Source: an uncultured Eubacteriales bacterium
GTDB lineage: Bacteria; Bacillota; Clostridia; Oscillospirales; UBA644
Assembly: GCA_934501435.1 (NCBI GenBank)
Contig: CAKSTW010000002.1
Location: 62,001-126,000 of the forward strand
Reading direction: 5' to 3'
Length of the DNA: 64,000 bases
Positions within the stretch are counted from its first letter, which is position 1. The number at the start of each line of letters is the position of its first letter. Positions 8,519 through 16,985 of the stretch are shown here, piece after piece. The notes beneath the pieces are model-generated. The model was not told the origin of the DNA. It saw only the letters and a list, made by a program, of their open reading frames with translations, and searched no databases. The position numbers and the translations under genes are program-made.

Positions 8519-9246
8519 TAAACCCTGCAATAACAGACCCGATAGCAACCCTGCTCGGCGAATGGTCGACGGGACTCGGTACGGCGTCGGTAATTTTCAG
8601 AATAGTCGTTTCGGTCGTGCTTTCGGCGATAATCGGCTGCGAACGGTCAAGCAAACGCCATTCGGCGGGTTTCAGGACGTTTATCCTCGTTTCCCTCGCG
8701 TCGACCACCGCAATGCTCATCGACATCTACCTTGCGGAAAGTTTCGGCTTCAAACTGCCGATGCTGTCGGTCGCCTCGGTCATCGCGGTCGCGATAACAA
8801 GCGGAAATTCCGTTCTTTTCAGTTCGAGAAATCAGATAAAAGGGCTTACGACATCGGTCGGGCTCTGGGCGTGCGGATTTATCGGACTTGCGATAGGCGC
8901 GGGGCTTTATCTTTTGACAATAGTTTCGTTCGCCGCCCTGCTTTGCAGCCTGATGTTCTTCCCGCAGGTCGAAAATCTCTTAAAGAATATTTCAAACCAT
9001 TTCGATATTCACCTCGAACTGAAAAACAGGGACGACCTCAAGGAGTTCGTCGCGACGATAAGAAAACTCGGACTGCGTATCGACGACATCGAAATGAACC
9101 CGGCGTACCTGAATTCGGGGCTGAGCGTTTACACGATAGGGCTCACGATCGACAGCCCGGAACTCAAAAAATACAAAAAACACAGCGAGATAATCGAGGC
9201 GTTGTCGTCACTTGAATATATTTACCATATCGAGGAACTGATATAA
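8515..9246 (+). CDS. MgtC/SapB-family membrane protein
   Basis: 243 residues: four to five hydrophobic segments in the first 150 residues, with the family signature SAIIGCERSSKRHSAGFRTF and a C-terminal ACT-like soluble domain. MgtC-type proteins inhibit ATP synthase or adapt cells to low Mg2+ in characterised species; other members have unknown roles. Overlap with the antiporter suggests a shared role in ion homeostasis. GGAGG lies 8 bases before the ATG. Confidence 0.87.
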   Translation: MINPAITDPIATLLGEWSTGLGTASVIFRIVVSVVLSAIIGCERSSKRHSAGFRTFILVSLASTTAMLIDIYLAESFGFKLPMLSVASVIAVAITSGNSVLFSSRNQIKGLTTSVGLWACGFIGLAIGAGLYLLTIVSFAALLCSLMFFPQVENLLKNISNHFDIHLELKNRDDLKEFVATIRKLGLRIDDIEMNPAYLNSGLSVYTIGLTIDSPELKKYKKHSEIIEALSSLEYIYHIEELI

Positions 9247-9250
9247 AAAG

Positions 9251-9274
9251 GAAGCACCGCTATGCAGTGCTTTT
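9251..9274 (+). terminator. Terminator after the mgtC-like gene
   Basis: Short GC-containing stem GAAGCAC/GTGCTTTTC followed by T residues, 5 bases after the stop codon. Confidence 0.6.
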
Positions 9275-9305
9275 CAAATGCAAACTATTATTTTACTGCA
9301 TAAAT

Positions 9306-9470
9306 CAAGGCGAAGCCTTGCATGCAATCCGACGAAGTCGGAATGTAATCATTTTCGTAAGAAAATGTATGTAATCAATCCGAAGAACACTTTTCGAATA
9401 GTTATAGCATTCGCCTGTCGGTGATTACATACCCGCTTACGCGGGATTACATACCAATCCTTCGGATTGG
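9306..9470. repeat. Array of small hairpins separated by GATTACAT units
   Basis: Five short perfect hairpins with tiny loops lie in a row: 9306-9320, 9328-9342, 9350-9367, 9432-9445 and 9454-9470. They are separated by ATGTAATC (9343-9350, 9369-9376) on the left and its reverse complement GATTACAT (9423-9430, 9445-9452) on the right. The loops are GAA, GAA and GTAA on the left but TTAC and TTCG on the right, so the two halves are arranged as an inverted pair. No open frame fits. It looks like an extragenic palindromic repeat element. Confidence 0.7.
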
Positions 9471-9473
9471 ATA

Positions 9474-9505
9474 AAAAAAAGACAGCCAAACGGCTGTCTT
9501 TTTTT
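9474..9505. terminator. Bidirectional terminator next to tRNA-Gly
   Basis: Stem GACAGCC/GGCTGTC (9481-9487, 9492-9498) flanked by eight A and seven T residues. On the minus strand it directly follows the tRNA gene. Confidence 0.85.
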
Positions 9506-9578
9506 GGAGCGGGTGATGGGAATCGAACCCACGCGACCAGCTTGGAAGGCTGGGGTTCTACCATTGAACTACACCCGC
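9505..9578 (-). tRNA. tRNA-Gly, anticodon UCC
   Basis: 74 bases including an encoded CCA end. The 7-bp acceptor stem GCGGGTG/CACCCGC, D arm, anticodon loop CTTCCAA, T arm GGGTTCGATTCCC and the U discriminator fit bacterial tRNA-Gly. Promoter upstream and terminator downstream are both visible. Confidence 0.97.
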
Positions 9579-9594
9579 AAATATTAACGCGATT

Positions 9595-9623
9595 ATTATA
9601 CCCGAAAATATCCGTCTTGTCAA
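9595..9623 (-). promoter_or_regulatory. Sigma-A promoter of tRNA-Gly
   Basis: Minus strand: TTGACA (9618-9623), 17-base spacer, TATAAT (9595-9600). Confidence 0.88.
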
Positions 9624-9660
9624 TAGAAATCACTAAGATTTAACAATATCTTCAAAAAAC

Positions 9661-10011
9661 GGCTTTCTGCGGAGGCGGGGACGGCGATGAGGTTCATGAA
9701 ACGAAGAGCGTCAGGTTTCTCGGCAGGCAGGGGCTCCGAGTCTCACTGTGGCGAGGCGCAGGGTTGTACGGCGGCGGGGTCGGCGGTGAGGTTCATGAAA
9801 CGAAGAGCGTCGGCTCTCACGGCGGCGGGGGTTGTCAGGTTGTGCGGCGGGACAGTAAGTCGCAGGGGTTTAGGGGAGGGCGAGTTCCGTCGGGTTTCGC
9901 GGCGGGGATTTTCAGTACGGCGACAAAGCCCTGTTGCAAAGTACGGTTTTTCCCCCTCAACAAAGCCCTGTCATACCCCGACAAATCCCTGCCGTAAGAG
10001 TCTTCCAGACC
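9661..10011. repeat. GC-rich non-coding stretch with a 25-bp direct repeat
   Basis: No supported gene. A perfect 25-bp direct repeat occurs at 9688-9712 and 9787-9811, exactly 99 bases apart, with weaker similarity between the flanks (GGCGGCGGGG-type blocks). A CAAAGCCCTG motif also recurs near 9924 and 9962. It looks like a decayed tandem duplication. Confidence 0.5.
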
Positions 10012-11166
10012 TCAAAAAAGCCCTCCCGCCGTCGGTCTTCGCAGAAATTTTCCGACCGCGCTTTCGGCGGCGATAAACGCCGAGACAAGCGTGTTTTTAT
10101 TCCCCGACGTAAGGTAAAAATAACCGTTTCTTATCGGGTCTTCGCCCGCGGCGGGAAGTCCGTTTTTCGTTTTGAGGTACGAAAAAACGCCCTGCTCCGA
10201 AATTTCGGCGTCAAACTGCCAGAAATATTCGTAAAGCGTTTTTTCAAGCCCCGAAAATTTCCTTTCGGAAAGCAGGGAAAAGAGCGCGCCGAAAAATCCC
10301 GTTTCCTTTTTCGGATAAAAGGTATCGGCCCCCGCAACGGTCACCCTGCCTTCTTTATCGCAGAGAAAACAGAGCGGTTTTTCATAGATATCCCGAAGAA
10401 ACGCGCGGTTATGCCAGCCCGCAAAATCGGTCACGGGCGCGGTCTTTATAAAAAACGCCGCCTCCCTCTTGCCGAGAAAAGGATAACGCGATAGAAGAGA
10501 AAGTCCTCGGCAGTCGAATACCGTCTCCGCAAAGACCGAAACGCCGTCTCCGCTCTCAAGCAAAAAGCCGTCGGGGTTCTGCGTTACAAAATCTATCCGC
10601 GTGTTTTCGTAAAGAGACGCTCCCTTCACCGAAAGGAAGCAGAGAAGCGCCGCGCAGAAATCCGACCTGTCGGCATAAGCGCCGCCTTTCGGAGAATAAA
10701 TCCCGCATTCAAACGGGAAAGAAAACAGGTCAAGCCCGTCTTTTCCGTCGATAAGTTCGACGTCGAACCCGCCGTATTTCCGAAGTCTGTATTCTTCTTC
10801 GACCGTTTTCCGAGACGCGCCGCCGTCGGAGAAAGTGAAAATATCCTTATCCGTAAAATCTTCGTATCCGGTTTCGCAGGCGACGCTTTTTATACCGGAG
10901 AGCGCGGTTTTTTCAAGGTTATAAAATGCGACCGCCTTTTCCGTTCCGAACTTGTTTTTCAGGGCAAAGAGACTGTGTTCGGCGTCGTACTGCAATATTT
11001 CGGGCGGCGTTTTTTTTGTGTAAAACCCGTCTTTTTCGAAAACCGAGACCTTTTTGCCCTCCTTTTGCAGAAGATAAGCCGAGAAAAGTCCGCAAAAGCC
11101 GCCTCCGATGACCGCAACTTCCGTTTTTTCTTCCTTTACGAGAGGCGAAAATGTAATTTTTTCCAT
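10012..11166 (-). CDS. FAD-dependent oxidoreductase (DAO fold)
   Basis: 384 residues. The N-terminal dinucleotide-binding motif AVIGGGFCGLFSAYLL (about 18-33) followed by VSVFEKD, and a C-terminal TSGNKNTLVSAFIAAESA segment, place it in the D-amino-acid oxidase/glycine oxidase-like flavoprotein group. The substrate cannot be read. No signal peptide; cytoplasmic. AAAGGAG lies 6 bases before the ATG. It stands alone, divergent from tsaE. Confidence 0.8.
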   Translation of the reverse strand: MEKITFSPLVKEEKTEVAVIGGGFCGLFSAYLLQKEGKKVSVFEKDGFYTKKTPPEILQYDAEHSLFALKNKFGTEKAVAFYNLEKTALSGIKSVACETGYEDFTDKDIFTFSDGGASRKTVEEEYRLRKYGGFDVELIDGKDGLDLFSFPFECGIYSPKGGAYADRSDFCAALLCFLSVKGASLYENTRIDFVTQNPDGFLLESGDGVSVFAETVFDCRGLSLLSRYPFLGKREAAFFIKTAPVTDFAGWHNRAFLRDIYEKPLCFLCDKEGRVTVAGADTFYPKKETGFFGALFSLLSERKFSGLEKTLYEYFWQFDAEISEQGVFSYLKTKNGLPAAGEDPIRNGYFYLTSGNKNTLVSAFIAAESAVGKFLRRPTAGGLF

Positions 11167-11246
11167 ATCAGACTCCTTTCTTTTACGATTATCGCCGCCT
11201 TTTTTTCAATTTATGCCGGCGCCGCTTTTTTTTCAAGAAAAAGTCA

Positions 11247-11275
11247 TTGACACGGTGCTTCTTTTAATATATAAT
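11247..11275 (+). promoter_or_regulatory. Sigma-A promoter of the tsaE operon
   Basis: Consensus TTGACA (11247-11252), 17-base spacer, TATAAT (11270-11275), 33 bases before the tsaE start. Confidence 0.9.
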
Positions 11276-11307
11276 ATAATAAATATGTGCGGAAAGGAGC
11301 GGTTTTT

Positions 11308-11727
11308 ATGAGATTTGTCACTCATTCCGAAGAGGAAACGAGAAAACTCGGAGCCGCTTTGGCGAAAAAACTTTCCGCAGGTTCGGTATTTTGTCTTCAC
11401 GGAGAAATGGGCTGCGGGAAAACGGCGTTTGTAAAAGGCGTTGCCGAAGGGCTCGGATATACGGGCGAAGTTACAAGCCCCACCTTTGCCCTTTGCCACC
11501 GTTACGACACCGAACCCGTTATTTTTCATTATGACCTTTACAGACTGACCGATGCGGACGATATATTTTCCGCCGGTCTTTTTGACTGTTGCGACGGAAA
11601 TTCCGCCGTTTTCATCGAATGGCCCAAGGCAGCCGAGGAACTCGGAGACGATGTTTCCGACATATATTTTTCTTACGGCGACTCCGAAAACGACCGTATC
11701 ATAGAAACGGAGGACGGACTGATTTGA
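11308..11727 (+). CDS. tsaE: tRNA t6A synthesis ATPase TsaE
   Basis: 139 residues from ATG 11308, preferred over an upstream GTG because AAAGGAG sits 8 bases before it. Walker A GEMGCGKT (32-39), TSPTFALCHRY and FHYDLYRL identify TsaE. It is the ATPase of the TsaB-TsaD-TsaE complex that installs threonylcarbamoyl-adenosine at position 37 of ANN-decoding tRNAs. The stop overlaps the TTG start of tsaB. Confidence 0.95.
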   Translation: MRFVTHSEEETRKLGAALAKKLSAGSVFCLHGEMGCGKTAFVKGVAEGLGYTGEVTSPTFALCHRYDTEPVIFHYDLYRLTDADDIFSAGLFDCCDGNSAVFIEWPKAAEELGDDVSDIYFSYGDSENDRIIETEDGLI

Positions 11728-12425
11728 AAAATGTCGTTCTGGCGTTTGACGCCGCATCCTCTTCCTATTCGGTGTCCGTTTTCCGCAGCAAAAACCTCTC
11801 GGCATATTTTTCCGAAAGTTCGACCCTGACTCACAGTCAGACGCTTCTGCCGGCAATCCTGTCGGCGCTCGAAAAGTCGGGAGCGACGACGGAGGAGATA
11901 GAAAAAATCATCGTCACGGCAGGTCCGGGGTCTTTTACGGGGCTCAAAATCGCCGTTGCGACAGCCAAAGGGCTTGCCTTTGCAAAAGATATTCCCTGCG
12001 TTCCCCTCTCGACCCTTGAAGCAATGGCTTACGGGCATACGGACGAAGACGGAATTATATGCTGCGCCCTTGACGCAAGGCGGAAAATGCTTTACGCGGC
12101 GTTTTTCGAGTGTAAAGACGGAAAGATAACAAGGCTTACCGAAGACAGTCAGATCCCGGCGGAGGAGGCGGCGGAAGTCGCCGCGAAATACGGCAAAAAA
12201 CTCATTCTCGCCGGAGACGGAGCAAAAATTCTCGCCGAAAGGCTTGAAGATAAGAACGCGGAATTCGTTTTTCCGCAGAACTGCGATATTGTAGACTCGC
12301 GCGGAATGCTTGCCGCGGCGGAAGGGAAAGAAGAAATTTCTTCGCTTAAACTCCTGCCGAGATATTTAAGAAAACCGCAGGCGGAGCGCGACAGGGAAGA
12401 AAAACTGAAGGGAGATACGAAATGA
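11724..12425 (+). CDS. tsaB: tRNA t6A synthesis protein TsaB
   Basis: 233 residues from TTG 11724 (GGAGG 10 bases upstream; an upstream in-frame extension would run back through tsaE). The N-terminal AFDAASSSYSVSV and VTAGPGSFTGLKIAVA motifs are characteristic of TsaB, the ASKHA-fold scaffold that partners TsaD. It overlaps tsaE by 4 bases and rpiB by 4 bases (ATGA). tsaD is not in this window. Confidence 0.93.
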   Translation: MKNVVLAFDAASSSYSVSVFRSKNLSAYFSESSTLTHSQTLLPAILSALEKSGATTEEIEKIIVTAGPGSFTGLKIAVATAKGLAFAKDIPCVPLSTLEAMAYGHTDEDGIICCALDARRKMLYAAFFECKDGKITRLTEDSQIPAEEAAEVAAKYGKKLILAGDGAKILAERLEDKNAEFVFPQNCDIVDSRGMLAAAEGKEEISSLKLLPRYLRKPQAERDREEKLKGDTK

Positions 12426-12844
12426 TAGCCATAGGCGCCGACCACGCAGGCGTTTTCATGAAAAACGACCTGAAAAAATTCATTGAGGATATGGGATACG
12501 AAGTAAAAGACTTCGGAACGTTCACCGACGAAAGCTGCGACTATCCCGTTTATGCGAAAGCGGTTTCCGAAGCCGTCGCAAAGGGCGACTTCGAAAAAGG
12601 AATACTCGTCTGCGGAACGGGAATAGGAATGTCGATGGCGGCAAACAAGGTCAAAGGAATAAGAGCCGCTGTCTGCACCGACCCGAAAAGCACGGAATTC
12701 ACCCGCAGACATAACGACGCGAACGTGCTTTGTCTCGGAGCGCGGATAATCGACGAAGAGACCGCCGAAAACCTCGTCAGGATCTTTCTGACGACGGAAT
12801 TCGAGGGCGGCAAGCACCTGAAACGCATTTCAATGTTTTCATAA
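12422..12844 (+). CDS. rpiB: Ribose-5-phosphate isomerase B
   Basis: 140 residues. It interconverts ribose 5-phosphate and ribulose 5-phosphate in the pentose phosphate pathway. Seen: IGADHAGVFMKNDL at the N-terminus, the anion-binding CGTGIGMSMAANK loop with the catalytic-type cysteine, and HNDANVLCLGAR. Coupled to tsaB. Confidence 0.96.
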   Translation: MIAIGADHAGVFMKNDLKKFIEDMGYEVKDFGTFTDESCDYPVYAKAVSEAVAKGDFEKGILVCGTGIGMSMAANKVKGIRAAVCTDPKSTEFTRRHNDANVLCLGARIIDEETAENLVRIFLTTEFEGGKHLKRISMFS

Positions 12845-12880
12845 TTTTAATATAAACAGAAAAAAGAGAGGACGACTGAC

Positions 12881-13504
12881 ATGAACGTACACATTACAAA
12901 CCACCCGCTTATCACACACAAAATTTCTCTTATGAGAAAGACCGAAACAGGCTCCAAGGATTTCAGAGAACTTGCAGAAGAGATATCCATGCTTATGTGC
13001 TATGAAATAACGAGAGACCTCCCGATGATCGACGTCGATATCGAAACTCCCATAACCGGAGCGACCGTTAAAATGATCTCGAAAAAAATGGCAGTCGTCC
13101 CCATTCTCCGCGCAGGACTCGGAATGACCGACGGAATCCTCACCCTTATTCCCAACATCAAAGTGGGACATATCGGTCTTTACAGAGATCCCGAAACTCT
13201 CGAACCTGTTGAATATTACTGCAAACTTCCCGCAGACGTTGAAGAAAGAGACGTATTCCTCGTAGACCCGATGCTCGCGACCGGCGGCTCCGCTTCGGCA
13301 GCCATAACTTTCCTTAAGAACAAGGGCGTTAAGAACATAAGAAGCGTACATCTCATCGCCGCTCCCGAAGGAGTTTCCAGAATAAACAGAGACCACCCCG
13401 ACGTCGAAGTTTACTGCGCGGCGCTTGACGAATGTCTCAACGACCACGGTTATATCGTACCCGGTCTCGGCGACGCGGGCGACAGAATTTTCGGAACAAA
13501 ATAA
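12881..13504 (+). CDS. upp: Uracil phosphoribosyltransferase
   Basis: 207 residues. It converts uracil plus PRPP to UMP (pyrimidine salvage). The PRPP loop DPMLATGGSA, the N-terminal NHPLITHKISLMR and the C-terminal GLGDAGDRIFGTK are all typical. The last base of its stop is the first base of the rlmB start. Confidence 0.98.
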   Translation: MNVHITNHPLITHKISLMRKTETGSKDFRELAEEISMLMCYEITRDLPMIDVDIETPITGATVKMISKKMAVVPILRAGLGMTDGILTLIPNIKVGHIGLYRDPETLEPVEYYCKLPADVEERDVFLVDPMLATGGSASAAITFLKNKGVKNIRSVHLIAAPEGVSRINRDHPDVEVYCAALDECLNDHGYIVPGLGDAGDRIFGTK

Positions 13505-14247
13505 TGGATACCGAAAACATCGTTTTCGGAAGAAACCCCGTTTCCGAAGCAATAAAGGGCGACCGCACCGTCGAAAAGATATATATTCTTAAAGGCGGCA
13601 GAGAGGGCTCTGTTATCAAGATCTGCGGAATGGCAAAAGAGAAGCATATTCCGATAATCGAAGTCGACCGCAGAAAAATGGAAAGTATCTCGGGTTCCGA
13701 CGCTCATCAGGGAATTGCCGCGATCGTCAACGATTTCGAATATTCCTCGGTCGGAGATATTCTCGAAACTGCACGCATAAAGGGCGAAAAGCCCTTTATC
13801 GTCATTCTCGACGGAGTTTGCGACCCGCATAATCTCGGCGCGATAATAAGGACGGCGAACGCCTGCGGTGTTCACGGAATAATCGTTCCGAAAAGGAATT
13901 CCTGCGCGCTTACGTCCACCGTTTTCAAGGCGGCGGCGGGGGCTTGCGAATATATGAAAATAGCGCGGGTCTCGAATATCGCGGGTACGATAAACGAACT
14001 CAAGAAAGAAAACGTCTGGATATACGCGGCTGACGGCGGCGACGGGACCGCGACCGACATCTATAAAACGGACATGACGGGAGCCGCGGCTCTTGTTCTC
14101 GGAGACGAGGGCAAGGGGATATCCGAACTCGTTAAAAAAGAAAGTGATTTCAAAATAAAAATACCGATGAAGGGAGAAATTTCCTCCCTCAACGTGTCGG
14201 TTGCCGGAGGAGTTATCCTTTACGAGATCCTCCGCCAAAGAGGTTGA
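13504..14247 (+). CDS. rlmB: 23S rRNA 2'-O-methyltransferase, SpoU/RlmB type
   Basis: 247 residues from ATG 13504; upstream in-frame codons lie within upp. An N-terminal substrate-binding domain (FGRNPVSEAI) is followed by the SPOUT knot with motif 1 GVCDPHNLGAIIRTANACG, motif 2 LVLGDEGKGI and motif 3 PMKGEISSLNVSVAG. It matches the RlmB/TrmH group that methylates G2251 of 23S rRNA; a TrmH-type tRNA target is not excluded. Confidence 0.92.
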   Translation: MDTENIVFGRNPVSEAIKGDRTVEKIYILKGGREGSVIKICGMAKEKHIPIIEVDRRKMESISGSDAHQGIAAIVNDFEYSSVGDILETARIKGEKPFIVILDGVCDPHNLGAIIRTANACGVHGIIVPKRNSCALTSTVFKAAAGACEYMKIARVSNIAGTINELKKENVWIYAADGGDGTATDIYKTDMTGAAALVLGDEGKGISELVKKESDFKIKIPMKGEISSLNVSVAGGVILYEILRQRG

Positions 14248-14249
14248 TT

Positions 14250-15875
14250 ATGAACAAAGCGGAATTCTTGAAGAAGCAGCGTTCCGTAATGCGAAAAACA
14301 AACGACTTCCTGCTGCTCAAATTTATAATAACCGCCATCGTCGCAGTGCTTGACACTCTGTTTGTCATTTTGCGTATGCCGCCCGTCGCCATGGGCGTCT
14401 GGGGAATAATTTTCTGTGCGGTCGTTTACCTCGCTTCCTTCACCGAAATGAACGACGTTTTTCTTTCGGTCTTCAAATGGAACGCGTCAAACGACAGTTT
14501 TTCGGCATTTGCGCTTATTGCCGTACTGCTGAGATCGGTTTCCCTCATTTTTATACAGGGAGTTACGACCGAAGTCTTTTCTCCGATGCTCTTTGTTTCC
14601 ATTGCGGTCTCGTTTGCCGCGAAAAGGTCTTTTGCAATGGGGATAAAACACAATATCGAAAGGCTCCGGGACTCGGAAAACACATATCTCGTCGGAAGTT
14701 TCAAAGATGAAACGGGGAAAAAATACTGCAAAGCGGGCAAAGGAGAAGAACTTCCCGACATTGTCGCCCGCAGTTACGCCGTCGACCCGTCCGAAAAAAG
14801 AGGCAGACGGTTCGTCCCGATAATGTTCGCGGTCATACTGCTGCTTTCGCTTATCGTAATGTATATAAAGGGCTTTTCGATGTTTTTCACCGCCCTTTCG
14901 GCAATGTCGATAGTTGCGGCGTCCCTCTCCGGAGAACTCGCGTTCGTGCTTCCGTACAGCACAATGCAGTCCCGTATGCGCAAAAAGGGAATGATATTTT
15001 TCGGATACTCCTCCATTGCTTCCCTCAAAGACGTCTCGGCTGTGATAGTCGATGACAGCGAACTTTTCCCTCCGGAAAAGACGGCGGTCAAAAAGATGAC
15101 CATAAAGACGACGGAGACGGACACCGCGATAAGATACGTCGATAGGATACTCAAGGAAGTAAAGTCTCCCGCGGCGGGCGTTTTCGACGGGCTTGAAGCT
15201 CTCGACAACGAGATCCCGCTGACGGTAGAGGCGGTAAAATATATAAAGGATCAGGGAATTTCCGCGGTAATAAACGAAGACAAAGTCCTTTTCGGAACAA
15301 GAAACCTGCTGCTCGCGAACAACATAGAGCCTTACAGTCAGGAAAAGGAGGCTTCCCTTATCGAAGAAAACTGCGTAATGCTCTATCTTTCGATAAACGG
15401 CGACCTCTCGGCGGCAATGCTTTTCGAATATTGCTGCAGTGAAGAAATTAAACAGAAGATCGCCGAGGCGACCGAACTTGACTTTTTCATAAAGACAAAA
15501 GACGTCGCGCTCGACAAAACGCTTATCGAAAAGGATTTCGGAATTAAAAAATCGAGAATTTTCATCACGAACGAAGCCGAATACGAATTTTTCGACAAAT
15601 ACGAAGGCAACCTGCTTTCGGGGAACGCAAAAGTCGCGATGGTAACGACTTCGGGAACGACCGAACTTGCAAGCACCGTGCTGCTGGCAAAAGATATGGC
15701 GCAGATATTCAAATTCTCGATAAAAAGCAAACATCTCGGAATATTGGTCGGCGTGCTTTTATGCTTTGCGGCGCTCATAGTCACACCGTCGGCAATGAAC
15801 TTCGCATGGCTCTTGATATATAACCTTATATGGCTTTTGCCGATAATAGTTCTTTCATCATACCGAAGAAAATAG
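14250..15875 (+). CDS. Degenerate P-type ATPase-like membrane protein
   Basis: 541 residues from ATG 14250 (GAGGTTG upstream). Paired N-terminal hydrophobic segments, two more near 185-235 and a C-terminal pair (about 490-535). The middle resembles the P and N domains of heavy-metal P1B ATPases: KKGMIFFGYSSIASLKDVSAVIVDD aligns in style with the segment before the phosphorylation site (seen in two parts, KKGMIFFGYSS and SLKDVSAVIVDD), and VLFGTRNLLL and INGDLSAAMLF match the N-to-P region. However DKTGT is replaced by DDSEL (Asp268), the TGE actuator motif and GDGxND hinge are missing, and no CPC metal motif is visible. It cannot be a normal pump. It sits inside a housekeeping operon between rlmB and yebC. 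Confidence 0.65.
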   Translation: MNKAEFLKKQRSVMRKTNDFLLLKFIITAIVAVLDTLFVILRMPPVAMGVWGIIFCAVVYLASFTEMNDVFLSVFKWNASNDSFSAFALIAVLLRSVSLIFIQGVTTEVFSPMLFVSIAVSFAAKRSFAMGIKHNIERLRDSENTYLVGSFKDETGKKYCKAGKGEELPDIVARSYAVDPSEKRGRRFVPIMFAVILLLSLIVMYIKGFSMFFTALSAMSIVAASLSGELAFVLPYSTMQSRMRKKGMIFFGYSSIASLKDVSAVIVDDSELFPPEKTAVKKMTIKTTETDTAIRYVDRILKEVKSPAAGVFDGLEALDNEIPLTVEAVKYIKDQGISAVINEDKVLFGTRNLLLANNIEPYSQEKEASLIEENCVMLYLSINGDLSAAMLFEYCCSEEIKQKIAEATELDFFIKTKDVALDKTLIEKDFGIKKSRIFITNEAEYEFFDKYEGNLLSGNAKVAMVTTSGTTELASTVLLAKDMAQIFKFSIKSKHLGILVGVLLCFAALIVTPSAMNFAWLLIYNLIWLLPIIVLSSYRRK

Positions 15876-15890
15876 ATTGGAGTAACGAAT

Positions 15891-16616
15891 ATGTCCGGAC
15901 ATTCTAAATGGAAAAATATAATGCACAAAAAAGAGAAGACCGACGCCCAGAGAGCGAAAGTCTTCACCAAGATCGGAAGAGAAATTACCCTTGCGGTAAA
16001 AGAATCGGGTCCCGACCCCGTTTCAAACACCAAACTCCGCGACCTTATCGCGAAAGCAAAGGAAAACAACGTTCCGAACGATAATATCGAAAGAGTTATC
16101 AAGAAGGCGTCCGGCGGCGACGACGGCACCAACTATGAAGAGATACAGTACGAAGGTTACGGTCCGAAGGGCGTCGCGATAATCGTCGAAACGCTCACCG
16201 ACAACAGAAACAGAACCGCGGGAGACCTGCGCCACTATTTTGATAAATACGGCGGAAATCTCGGTCAGACGGGTTCGGTATCGTGGCAGTTTGAGACAAA
16301 AGGCGTTATGGTCATCGAAAAGGAAGACCTTGACGAAGACAAACTCATGGAAGACCTCTTCGACGTCGAAGTCGACGACTACTCCGAAGAAGAGGAAGTT
16401 TTCGAAGTTTACACTTCTCCCGACACCCTTTTTGAAACAAAGGAAAAACTTGCGGCAAAAGGCTACAAATTCCTTTCCGCGGAAAAGGAACAGGTCCCCG
16501 GGACTTACATTTCGCTTACCGACGAAGAGGACGTAAAGAATATGCAGAAACTTCTCGACATTCTCGAAGACGACGACGATGTCCAGAACGTATGGCATAA
16601 CTGGGACGAAAAATAA
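15891..16616 (+). CDS. YebC/PmpR-family protein
   Basis: 241 residues. The N-terminal MSGHSKWKNIMHKKEKTDAQ signature and GYGPKGVAIIVETLTDNRNR identify the YebC/TACO1 family. Members have been described as DNA-binding regulators and, more recently, as translation factors that relieve ribosome stalling. Cytoplasmic. The stop shares one base with the next start. Confidence 0.95.
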   Translation: MSGHSKWKNIMHKKEKTDAQRAKVFTKIGREITLAVKESGPDPVSNTKLRDLIAKAKENNVPNDNIERVIKKASGGDDGTNYEEIQYEGYGPKGVAIIVETLTDNRNRTAGDLRHYFDKYGGNLGQTGSVSWQFETKGVMVIEKEDLDEDKLMEDLFDVEVDDYSEEEEVFEVYTSPDTLFETKEKLAAKGYKFLSAEKEQVPGTYISLTDEEDVKNMQKLLDILEDDDDVQNVWHNWDEK

Positions 16617-16945
16617 TGAAATTTGAGGAAACGCTTATTGCGGCAAGAGAAAAACGCGGTCTTTCCTTAAGGGAAGCGGCGGCTCGGATCGGAATAAGCC
16701 ACACCTATCTTTCCGCTCTTGAAAAAGGGTTCGACCCGCGCAGCGGCAAGGCGCTTATTCCGTCGCAGAGAGTCCTTCTGCGGATAGCAAACGCTTACGG
16801 ACTTGACCAAAACCGTCTTCTCTCGTCTTTTTCCGTCACTCCGGGCAGGGATATTTATTCAGATATGGGGTACCGGCTCAAAGAGTTAAGAAAAGAGAAC
16901 CCGGAAAAGTTCAGAGAGATACTCGAAATCGTATATTCGGATTAA
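16616..16945 (+). CDS. XRE-family helix-turn-helix protein
   Basis: 109 residues. A Cro/C1-type helix-turn-helix (about 5-70) with GLSLREAAARIGISHTYLSA and a short helical tail. Its start overlaps the yebC stop by one base, so it is the last gene of this operon. Target unknown. Confidence 0.85.
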   Translation: MKFEETLIAAREKRGLSLREAAARIGISHTYLSALEKGFDPRSGKALIPSQRVLLRIANAYGLDQNRLLSSFSVTPGRDIYSDMGYRLKELRKENPEKFREILEIVYSD

Positions 16946-16951
16946 AAATTG

Positions 16952-16985
16952 AACCCGACATGCCTCGGCATGTCGGGTTTGTTTT
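16952..16985. terminator. Terminator between convergent genes
   Basis: Perfect 13-bp stem (16952-16964 with 16967-16979) followed by a T-rich run, shared by the yebC operon and the convergent ABC exporter gene. Confidence 0.9.

Noticed and set aside
9349..9633. 94-codon minus-strand frame over tRNA-Gly
   Set aside because: It runs through the tRNA and hairpin array; an accidental frame.
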